Shown here piece after piece: positions 8,459-14,970 of a DNA stretch of 14,970 nt. Source of the stretch: an uncultured Dysgonomonas sp. (lineage in GTDB: Bacteria > Bacteroidota > Bacteroidia > Bacteroidales > Dysgonomonadaceae); contig CALNCC010000086.1 of assembly GCA_937875275.1 (NCBI GenBank), forward strand, positions 1 to 14,970, written 5' to 3'. The notes below the pieces were generated by a model. It searched no databases, was not told the DNA's origin, and worked only from the letters and a program-made list of their open reading frames with translations. The position numbers were made by a program, and so were the translations under genes. The number at the start of each line of letters is the position of its first letter. Within the stretch, counting starts at the first letter, position 1.

Positions 8459-8465
8459 GAAAAAT

Positions 8466-9329
8466 ATGAGATGCACAACAAAAATAGTATTAGGAATAAT
8501 AGGCTTTGTTTTTGCCTTTTCCATTATAGTGATTATGTATGCCGCTATTACATTTGATCGTGAAGCCATCCGTTCCTGGCAGAACGATCGTCATTCTACT
8601 CGTTTCCGCTCCTATGATATTCCGCAGGAGGATATGAAATCATTCGATCTGTCTTCATTCGGGGTAGTTGTGGTAAAAATTGACGAGAATGCACCGGTTA
8701 ATGGAGAAAAAAGAGTGGAGGGAAATATCGTTCTTGCACCTGCAAAATCGAAGGGAGATAAGAATCAATTGGCATTTACCAACAACATTTCTCCGTATGT
8801 AAATTACGAGATGGCGGGAGATACATTGAATATCCGTCTGAAACATGGTGATATATACAAAGCCTATGCTGATTCTATCGGCGAGTGGGATTCTTTTGTT
8901 CGTGGCGTAACGCTGACATTGAGCATAAACAACACTAACATTCAGATAATAAGTGAGATTCCTCGTTTTGGAGTCGTAGCAAATGAGATGGAAATGGATA
9001 AGCTGTCTGTATTGGCGAACGAGTGTAGTATTGTTATTCAAGAAAGTAAGATTGGAGAGTTGAGTGCTTCAATATTCAAAGGGGGTAGAAGTGGAAGTGT
9101 TTACTTGGGAAAGAACACGATCAATACTTTCAATCTCGATTTGGATAATGTGAATAACTGGGGCGTAAAAGAATGCCAAATCGGGACAGAGAACCTAACA
9201 GGAAGCGGCAATCATAATACTCAGCAATCAAAATCGGAAGCAAAAATTGTAAACTGGATACCTAAGCACAAAGATGCAACAATGAATATGTCTCTTAAGG
9301 GGGATACAACACGTATCGAGTTCCAATAA
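8466..9329 (+). CDS. Membrane-anchored DUF2807-like (putative beta-solenoid) protein
   Basis: This 287-residue protein has one N-terminal membrane helix (about 6-28) that could be an uncleaved anchor, followed by an extracytoplasmic domain. The body from about residue 58 (FDLSSFGVVVVKID) to the end is made of short beta strands with recurring turns (FGVVANEMEMDKLSVLANECSIVIQESKIGELSASI). This looks like the DUF2807/putative auto-transporter adhesin beta-helix type seen in Bacteroidota, though clear family motifs are lacking. It starts 7 bp after the regulator stop and is the last gene before a strong terminator, so it is almost surely co-transcribed with the ABC genes. The role is unknown; a periplasmic sensor or partner of the transporter is one possibility. 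Confidence 0.65.
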   Translation: MRCTTKIVLGIIGFVFAFSIIVIMYAAITFDREAIRSWQNDRHSTRFRSYDIPQEDMKSFDLSSFGVVVVKIDENAPVNGEKRVEGNIVLAPAKSKGDKNQLAFTNNISPYVNYEMAGDTLNIRLKHGDIYKAYADSIGEWDSFVRGVTLTLSINNTNIQIISEIPRFGVVANEMEMDKLSVLANECSIVIQESKIGELSASIFKGGRSGSVYLGKNTINTFNLDLDNVNNWGVKECQIGTENLTGSGNHNTQQSKSEAKIVNWIPKHKDATMNMSLKGDTTRIEFQ

Positions 9330-9385
9330 TAATGAGGTTTTTATAATCCTCGGTAGATAATTGTTTCAAATGTTTTTCAGAAGTC

Positions 9386-9422
9386 AAGAGGCTATTCCCA
9401 AAAGTGGAGAATAGCCTCTTTT
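9386..9422 (+). terminator. Intrinsic terminator of the ABC operon
   Basis: A perfect 12-bp stem (AAGAGGCTATTC at 9386-9397 with GAATAGCCTCTT at 9409-9420) with an 11-nt loop is followed by a short T run and more T-rich sequence to about 9452. It lies 57 bp after the last stop of the operon. It separates that unit from leuS. Confidence 0.82.
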
Positions 9423-9525
9423 CTGTGCCTTTTCTTCCGCTTTTTGTTTTTTTCAATCTGTCGTCAAATATTCTATTCACAGAAAGATGAAAATACTTAT
9501 ATGTTTTTAATCCAAAGAAATAAAC

Positions 9526-9533
9526 TACCTTTG
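9526..9533 (+). promoter_or_regulatory. Bacteroidota-type -7 promoter box of leuS
   Basis: TACCTTTG matches TAnnTTTG and lies 36 bp before the leuS ATG. The expected -33 region (about 9502-9508) is T-rich (TGTTTTT) but has no clean TTTG. The leader would be only about 30 nt, too short for a T-box riboswitch. Confidence 0.6.
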
Positions 9534-9569
9534 TGGCAATAAAAAATAAGCTAAAATCGACACTTTATC

Positions 9570-12371
9570 ATGGAGTACAATTTTAAGGAAATTGAGAAAT
9601 ACTGGCAACAGTATTGGGTTGACAATAAGATCTATAAGGTAGACGAAGACACATCCAAACCAAAATATTATGTGTTGGATATGTTCCCCTATCCATCGGG
9701 AGCCGGGCTGCATGTCGGGCATCCGTTAGGATATATCGCCTCTGATATATACTCGCGCTATAAGCGATTGAACGGATTCAACGTATTGCATCCGATGGGA
9801 TATGACGCTTACGGACTGCCTGCCGAACAGTACGCGATACAGACTGGACAGCATCCGGCAATCACAACTGCTCAGAACATCAACAGATACCGCGAACAAT
9901 TAGATAAAATCGGATTCTCATTCGATTGGAGCAGGGAGATTCAAACCTGTGATCCAAAATATTACCATTGGACACAATGGGCTTTCGTGAAGATGTTTAA
10001 CTCATACTTCTGCAACGACGAGCAACAGGCAAGACCAATAGAAGAGCTGATCTCAGTTTTTGAACAACAAGGTGCTGCCAATATGAATGTCGCTTGTTCT
10101 GAGGAATTGGAGTTCACTGCCGCTGAGTGGAACGGAAAATCGGATAAAGAAAAACAAGAAATATTGCTCAATTACCGCATTGCATACCTTGCCGACATGA
10201 CAGTAAACTGGTGTCCGGCTTTGGGTACGGTATTAGCTAACGATGAGGTAATCAATGGCTTATCGGAACGCGGCGGGCATCCTGTCGAACAACGAGTGAT
10301 GCGTCAATGGAGCTTACGCGTTTCGGCATATGCACAACGCCTTCTCGATGGATTAGAGAAAATAGACTGGAGCGACTCGATAAAAGAAACACAACGTAAC
10401 TGGATCGGTCGTAGCGAAGGAGCAGAAATGCAATTCAGTGTGAAAGACTCGGATATCAAGTTCGATATTTTTACTACTCGTGCCGATACTATATTCGGAG
10501 TAACATTTATGGTGCTTGCTCCCGAAAGCGAGTATGTGCAACAGGTAACAACAAGCGAACAGCAAGCTGCTGTGGATGACTATCTTGCAGCAACCAAACG
10601 TCGCACAGAAAGAGAACGCATAACAGATAAAAAAATATCGGGAGTATTTACCGGATCGTATGCTATCAATCCACTTAACAACGAGGCTATTCCAATCTGG
10701 ATTTCCGACTATGTATTGGCAGGATACGGAACGGGAGCTATTATGGCTGTTCCGGCGCACGATAGCCGAGACTACGCTTTTGCTCGACATTTCAATTTGC
10801 CGATAGTTCCTCTTATCGAAGGGTGCGACATATCGGAAGATAGTTTCGATGCTAAAGAAGGAATAATGACAAACTCAGGTTTCCTAAACGGACTGACAGT
10901 GAAAGAGGCTATCCAAAGAGCGAAAGAATATGTAGAAGAAAACAAGTTGGGGAAAGTGAAAATCAACTACCGCTTGCGTGATGCCATCTTCTCTCGCCAA
11001 AGATATTGGGGCGAACCGTTCCCTGTGTATTACAAAGACGGACTTCCTCAGATGTTGCCAATAGACGCTTTGCCTCTTGAATTGCCGGAGGTAGATAAAT
11101 ACTTGCCAACCGAGACGGGCGAACCGCCATTAGGTCGTGCAACCGTTTGGGCGTGGGATACGGCAAACAACAAGGTCGTCGATAATACAAAAGTAGATCA
11201 TGAGACAATATTCCCTCTGGAATTGAATACCATGCCGGGATTTGCCGGATCATCGGCTTACTATCTGCGCTATATGGATCCGCACAACGACACGGCACTG
11301 GTGGCGAAAGACGTGGAAGAATACTGGCGCAACGTAGATTTGTATATCGGAGGTACGGAGCATGCTACGGGGCACTTGATATATAGCCGTTTTTGGAACA
11401 AATTCTTGTTCGACTTAGGCATCTCGTGCGAAGAAGAACCATTCCGAAAATTGATAAATCAAGGAATGATACAAGGGCGAAGCAACTTTGTGTATCGTAT
11501 CAATGGCACAAATAAATTTGTCTCGTTGAACCTTATCGATCAATACGAAACAAGCCCATTACATGTTGATGTAAATATCGTGAGCAACGACATTCTCGAT
11601 ATTGAGAAATTCAAAGCATGGAGACCCGAATTTGCAACAGCCGAGTTTGTTCTCGAAGACGGAGAATATAAATGCGGTTGGGCTGTCGAAAAAATGTCGA
11701 AGTCATATCACAATGTTGTTAATCCCGATGATATCGCCGAAAAATACGGAGCAGACACCCTTCGTCTTTACGAAATGTTCTTAGGCCCGTTGGAGCAATC
11801 TAAGCCTTGGGATACGAACGGAATAGATGGCGTACATCGATTCTTGCGCAAGGTGTGGAATCTTTGCCACAACGACAATGGATTGGATGTCTCTGATGAA
11901 ACTCCGACAAAAGATGAGCTGAAGGCATTGCACAAGACAATAAAAAAAGTATCGTCTGATATACCAAACTTCTCGTTCAATACGTCGGTTTCTGCATTCA
12001 TGATTTGCATGAACGAACTGACAGCCTTGAAGTGCAACAAACGAGATATTCTGAGCGATTTCATCGTCGTCCTGTCTCCTTTTGCACCTCATATCGCAGA
12101 ACAGATATGGAGCGAATTGGGCAATACAACTTCGGTTTGCTTGGCTCAGTGGCCGGCTCACAACGAAGACTATTTGGTAGAAGATGTTATTAATTATACA
12201 ATCTCTTTCAACGGGAAAGCTCGTTTCAATATCGAGTTTGCTGCCGATGCGACAAACGAAGAAATAGAAAAAGCGGTGCTTGCTCATGAAAATTCGGCAA
12301 AATGGATTGACGGAAAAACTCCGAAAAAAGTTATTATTGTACCGAAAAAGATTGTCAATATAGTATTGTAA
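9570..12371 (+). CDS. leuS: Leucyl-tRNA synthetase
   Basis: This 933-residue class Ia synthetase charges tRNA-Leu with leucine in the cytoplasm. The catalytic signature FPYPSGAGLHVGH lies at 39-51 (HVGH is the HIGH motif) and KMSKS at 708-712. The CP1 editing domain is present, with TTRADT from 302 and GTGAIMAVPAHDSRD ending at D401, the conserved aspartate region that hydrolyses mischarged tRNA. The C-terminal anticodon-binding region and a small terminal domain ending KKVIIVPKKIVNIVL complete the protein. An insert before the CP1 domain (CNDEQQARPIEELISVFEQQ and following) is usual in Bacteroidota LeuRS. The zinc-ligand cysteines of the E. coli ZN-1 module are absent (GLSERGGHPVEQ). The length is normal and no frame damage is seen. 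It is transcribed alone from its own promoter, and a downstream promoter sits at its 3' end. Confidence 0.98.
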   Translation: MEYNFKEIEKYWQQYWVDNKIYKVDEDTSKPKYYVLDMFPYPSGAGLHVGHPLGYIASDIYSRYKRLNGFNVLHPMGYDAYGLPAEQYAIQTGQHPAITTAQNINRYREQLDKIGFSFDWSREIQTCDPKYYHWTQWAFVKMFNSYFCNDEQQARPIEELISVFEQQGAANMNVACSEELEFTAAEWNGKSDKEKQEILLNYRIAYLADMTVNWCPALGTVLANDEVINGLSERGGHPVEQRVMRQWSLRVSAYAQRLLDGLEKIDWSDSIKETQRNWIGRSEGAEMQFSVKDSDIKFDIFTTRADTIFGVTFMVLAPESEYVQQVTTSEQQAAVDDYLAATKRRTERERITDKKISGVFTGSYAINPLNNEAIPIWISDYVLAGYGTGAIMAVPAHDSRDYAFARHFNLPIVPLIEGCDISEDSFDAKEGIMTNSGFLNGLTVKEAIQRAKEYVEENKLGKVKINYRLRDAIFSRQRYWGEPFPVYYKDGLPQMLPIDALPLELPEVDKYLPTETGEPPLGRATVWAWDTANNKVVDNTKVDHETIFPLELNTMPGFAGSSAYYLRYMDPHNDTALVAKDVEEYWRNVDLYIGGTEHATGHLIYSRFWNKFLFDLGISCEEEPFRKLINQGMIQGRSNFVYRINGTNKFVSLNLIDQYETSPLHVDVNIVSNDILDIEKFKAWRPEFATAEFVLEDGEYKCGWAVEKMSKSYHNVVNPDDIAEKYGADTLRLYEMFLGPLEQSKPWDTNGIDGVHRFLRKVWNLCHNDNGLDVSDETPTKDELKALHKTIKKVSSDIPNFSFNTSVSAFMICMNELTALKCNKRDILSDFIVVLSPFAPHIAEQIWSELGNTTSVCLAQWPAHNEDYLVEDVINYTISFNGKARFNIEFAADATNEEIEKAVLAHENSAKWIDGKTPKKVIIVPKKIVNIVL

Positions 12372-12382
12372 GACTATATTTG
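12352..12382 (+). promoter_or_regulatory. Promoter at the leuS 3' end for the DUF6056-yitT pair
   Basis: TTG at 12352-12354 and TATATTTG at 12375-12382 are separated by 20 bp and fit the Bacteroidota promoter pattern. The -33 part lies inside the last leuS codons and the -7 box just after its stop. The ATG of the next gene is 43 bp downstream of the box. No terminator is visible between leuS and that gene, so read-through is also possible. Confidence 0.5.
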
Positions 12383-12425
12383 AACAATAGAAGCGATTCT
12401 CCTGCACCATAAAAATACAACGACA

Positions 12426-13754
12426 ATGACAAACAAACTGAAAACGTTTGCTCAATCGTATGCAGATAATAAAAAATTGAAGATCTTGCTATTTGCTTCG
12501 GCATTTAGCGGGGTCTTTTTTTTGCTTTTCTACCTTAATGTCAAGACCCCGACTTTGGGCGATGATCTATCCTACTCGTTCGTGTATAACACGATGGATA
12601 GGGTGCAAAGCATTGGAGATGTAATAACGTCTCAGGTCAATCACTATTACCTGTGGGGCGGACGTTCGGTAGTGCATTTCATTGCACAAATTTTATTGAT
12701 GCTGCCGCCGTTGTTGATGGATGCTATAAATGCTTTTGCGTTTTGTGCGTTCATCTTTTTAGTCTATAAACATATCAATACAAAACAGAGATTCAGCGCA
12801 AGCCTTTTTCTCGGAATTTTCTTGTTGGTGTGGTTTCTGATGCCTTTTGCCGAGACTGTCCTCTGGATTACGGGTAGTGCAAACTATATGTGGGGAATGA
12901 TTCTTATTATGTTGTTCTTACTTGTATACAGACTGCACGATGGATCGACGAAAGACAATTTACCAATAGCCATTTGCAAGGGATTGATGATGCTTCTGTG
13001 CGGAGTGATCTGCGGATGGACAAACGAGAATACGGCAGCAGCCATGTTGCTGATTGCTGTTCTGTTTATTGTCAGCTACCGTTACCATAAATATACGATT
13101 CCTCTGTGGGCATATAGTGGAATATTCGGCGCATTGATCGGCTATTTCATCATGATTCTTGCTCCCGGAAATGCTATCAGAGCAGAGGGAACATCAACCG
13201 ATGTATTTTTGGTTTCCTACCGTTTATTCAGACATACACAATCATTCCTCAATCAATTGGGCATATTGAATGCCATTTATGCCATTCTCATTTTCTTGTT
13301 CGTCAGAGAAAACCCCGATAAAAAGGATCGAAAAGCCCTTTGGACTTCACTAATATATATGGGTGGAACCTTAGCCGGCATATATGTCATGTTGTTTTCT
13401 CCCGCCTTCCCGCTTCGGGCATGGTTTGGTGTGATAACGCTTAATATTATCGCTGTCGGCATATTGGTTGTAAACATAAAGAGCCCGTTTGTGCGTAACA
13501 TAAAATATGGGTTCATTGCATTAGGTATATTGGTTTTTGCTTTTAACCTGTTCGATGTATATAAGGATGTGAATGAGGTAAATCAGATTTATACAGAAAG
13601 GATAGCTTGTATAGAAGAAGCAAAAAGTGAAGGGAAAGATATTGTAATAATAGAATCGTATCGAAATCAGACGAAGTACGCTATTGAAGACCCATTATAT
13701 TCTGAGCCTTCGATGAGCAAATATTACGATGTAAAGGTTAAATATAAAGAATAA
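12426..13754 (+). CDS. Polytopic membrane protein, DUF6056-like
   Basis: This 442-residue protein has about ten or eleven hydrophobic helices and a C-terminal soluble tail of about 55 residues rich in charged residues. After the first helix (about 18-38) comes TPTLGDDLSYSF with an acidic pair at D46-D47, then YLWGGR at about 75-80 before the second helix. This pattern resembles the DUF6056 family of Bacteroidota and Firmicutes, members of which often lie near surface-glycan genes. An Asp-Asp pair in the first extracytoplasmic loop is also what GT-C glycosyltransferases carry, so a lipid-linked-sugar transferase role is plausible but unproven. A conserved-looking CGWTNENTAAA segment lies in a middle loop. 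The yitT-like gene follows after 12 bp, so the two are probably co-transcribed. Confidence 0.65.
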   Translation: MTNKLKTFAQSYADNKKLKILLFASAFSGVFFLLFYLNVKTPTLGDDLSYSFVYNTMDRVQSIGDVITSQVNHYYLWGGRSVVHFIAQILLMLPPLLMDAINAFAFCAFIFLVYKHINTKQRFSASLFLGIFLLVWFLMPFAETVLWITGSANYMWGMILIMLFLLVYRLHDGSTKDNLPIAICKGLMMLLCGVICGWTNENTAAAMLLIAVLFIVSYRYHKYTIPLWAYSGIFGALIGYFIMILAPGNAIRAEGTSTDVFLVSYRLFRHTQSFLNQLGILNAIYAILIFLFVRENPDKKDRKALWTSLIYMGGTLAGIYVMLFSPAFPLRAWFGVITLNIIAVGILVVNIKSPFVRNIKYGFIALGILVFAFNLFDVYKDVNEVNQIYTERIACIEEAKSEGKDIVIIESYRNQTKYAIEDPLYSEPSMSKYYDVKVKYKE

Positions 13755-13766
13755 TACATATAGTAT

Positions 13767-14633
13767 ATGGCGAAGAAATATTTGAAGGAATTTTATTTGA
13801 AAGACTATTTGATCATCACACTTGGTCTCCTCCTCTATGCGATTGGATTGATAGGCTTCATAAAACCCGGTGGGATCGTTACCGGAGGACTTGCCGGTAT
13901 AGGTTTGCTGATCGAATATGCGACAGCATTTCCGCTGCAATACACTTACTTCATGGTGAACATGATCTTGTTGGCAATAGCGCTGAAAATACTTGGCGTG
14001 AAATTTATGGTCAAAACGATATATAGCGTAATCGTCCTTACGGGGCTATTGACTGCCTGTCAGACCATATTTGTCGAACCCATAGTCGAGGGCGAACCTT
14101 TGCTCTCAGCGGTTATCGGCGCCATGATGTGCGGAACAGGTATCGGGCTTGTCTTTAATGTAAACGGCAGCACCGGGGGAACGGATATTGTGGTTGCGAT
14201 TATCAACAAATATAAGAATATCAGCTTCGGGCGGGGAATGATGCTGTGCGACTTTGTCATCATCTGTTGCTCTTATCTCGTGTTTCAGGATTATCAGAAG
14301 ATTGTAGTAAGCCTTATCGTAATGGGTGCGATGACATACACCATCGACATGGTGATAAACGGTTTTCGTCAGTCGGTACAATTTTTTATTTTTTCGGAGA
14401 AATATGAGGTAATCGCATCTGCCATAAACCGCGAGATGCACCGAGGATGCACTGTTCTGGATGGGATGGGGTGGTATACCAAGAAGCCGACTAAAGTGAT
14501 CGTTCTGTTAGCCAAAAGATCCGAATCGGTAGAAATATTCCGCCTGATAAAAAGTATAGACGAAAGAGCATTTATTTCACAAAGCACGGTTCGGGGTGTA
14601 TATGGCGAAGGATTTGACAAGATAAAAGCTTAA
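13767..14633 (+). CDS. YitT-family membrane protein (DUF161 plus DUF2179)
   Basis: This 288-residue protein has an N-terminal membrane part of about five or six helices, with the glycine-rich block FIKPGGIVTGGLAGIGLLIE (31-50) and the repeat-like NGSTGGTDIVVAII. A C-terminal soluble DUF2179 domain follows (about 220-285: REMHRGCTVLDGMGWYT, KVIVLLAKRSE, FISQSTVRGVYGEGF). This two-part arrangement defines the YitT family, which is widespread in bacteria and of unknown biochemical function; DUF2179 resembles small ligand-binding domains. The length is normal. It starts 12 bp after the DUF6056-like gene and ends before a bidirectional terminator. Confidence 0.9.
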   Translation: MAKKYLKEFYLKDYLIITLGLLLYAIGLIGFIKPGGIVTGGLAGIGLLIEYATAFPLQYTYFMVNMILLAIALKILGVKFMVKTIYSVIVLTGLLTACQTIFVEPIVEGEPLLSAVIGAMMCGTGIGLVFNVNGSTGGTDIVVAIINKYKNISFGRGMMLCDFVIICCSYLVFQDYQKIVVSLIVMGAMTYTIDMVINGFRQSVQFFIFSEKYEVIASAINREMHRGCTVLDGMGWYTKKPTKVIVLLAKRSESVEIFRLIKSIDERAFISQSTVRGVYGEGFDKIKA

Positions 14634-14651
14634 GAAATATTCGACAAAAAA

Positions 14652-14685
14652 GAAGGATTGTGGAGTTCCACAATCCTTTCTTTTT
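14652..14685. terminator. Bidirectional intrinsic terminator
   Basis: The stem AAGGATTGTGG (14653-14663) pairs with CCACAATCCTT (14668-14678) around a 4-nt loop. On the plus strand it is followed by TCTTTTT, and on the minus strand by the T run complementary to 14646-14651. It serves both the yitT-like gene and the minus-strand gene ending at 14699. Confidence 0.85.
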
Positions 14686-14698
14686 ACTAAACTAAAAA

Positions 14699-14970
14699 TT
14701 ATTGCTTAAAAAATTCCATTTCTGCACAACTTACAAAGTTTCCCACTCCTGATTTTACAATAAATTGAATAGTTGTAGGACTTATAAGCGGAGATGTAAA
14801 TGTAATCTGACTTGCCGATGTGCTTCCGTTAAAATTGTATGTCCCGTATTTTGTCAATGTAGGGTTACTCTCCGTAGCCACATACAGATCAAATTCTTTA
14901 AAGATTCCATTTGTTCCCGATGTTCTGGGTTGATAAATCAGATAGCTGATTTTTTCCACGTTGCTGAAGT
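14699..14970 (-). CDS. C-terminal end of an F5/8 type C (discoidin)-like domain protein (5' end outside window)
   Basis: The frame is open to the right edge. The residues FSN precede the VEKISYLIYQPR segment, so the GTG at 14957-14959 is an internal valine and not a start. The visible 89 or so residues match the second half of an F5/8 type C/galactose-binding-like domain: ISYLIYQPRTSGTNGIFKEFDLYVAT is the 'YxPRxxGxNGxIKxYELYVS' type strand pair. TIQFIVKSGVGNFVSCAEMEFF is the closing strand that ends with the usual A(E/A)ΦxF pattern. In Bacteroidota such domains are usually at the end of secreted or surface proteins that bind or cut glycans, often glycoside hydrolases or M60-like peptidases. 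The catalytic part is not in the window. The gene ends at 14699-14701 (TAA). Confidence 0.72.
   Translation of the reverse strand, partial: FSNVEKISYLIYQPRTSGTNGIFKEFDLYVATESNPTLTKYGTYNFNGSTSASQITFTSPLISPTTIQFIVKSGVGNFVSCAEMEFFKQ

Noticed and set aside
9534..9569. A T-box or other amino-acid-sensing leader for leuS
   Set aside because: The predicted leader is only about 30 nt long. The only strong hairpin upstream (9386-9420) belongs to the preceding operon and comes before the promoter.
11781..12455. A 224-residue open frame on the minus strand opposite the leuS 3' end
   Set aside because: It lies antisense to well-conserved leuS codons, its protein is rich in Cys, Arg and Phe without recognisable motifs, and it has no promoter box. 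It is a shadow of leuS.

Overview
The window looks like chromosomal DNA of a Bacteroidota species, most likely of the order Bacteroidales. The evidence is four promoter boxes matching the phylum's -7 consensus TAnnTTTG, the absence of strong Shine-Dalgarno sequences, a leucyl-tRNA synthetase with the insert usual in this phylum, and several membrane families typical of these bacteria (GT39-like, DUF6056-like, a giant AsmA-like protein). I cannot name a genus. No tRNA, rRNA, CRISPR array, insertion sequence, integrase or phage gene is visible.

Layout. (1) 1-810: the 3' part of a YhcC/TIGR01212-type radical SAM gene, cut by the window edge. (2) 897-2492: a GT-C-type membrane glycosyltransferase with its own promoter. 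(3) 2499-6227, minus strand: a 1242-residue AsmA-like envelope protein. It ends only 6 bp from the glycosyltransferase stop and contains at least three diverged internal repeats. (4) 6371-9329, plus strand: a compact four-gene unit of ABC ATPase, six-helix permease, short GntR/YtrA-type repressor, and membrane-anchored DUF2807-like protein. It has a well-formed promoter with an imperfect palindrome directly over the predicted transcription start, and it closes with a strong terminator. (5) 9570-12371: leuS with its own promoter. (6) 12426-14633: a DUF6056-like polytopic membrane protein and a YitT-family membrane protein. They probably share a promoter placed at the very end of leuS. (7) A bidirectional terminator, then the 3' end of a minus-strand gene encoding an F5/8 type C (discoidin)-like domain, cut by the right edge.

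The most system-like part is the 6371-9329 unit. A YtrA-type regulator encoded with its ABC transporter, and an operator-like palindrome at the unit's own promoter, together suggest an autoregulated envelope-stress or export response. The anchored beta-rich protein would be its extracytoplasmic partner. The other genes are mostly envelope-related or housekeeping, and nothing in their order shows that they form one pathway.
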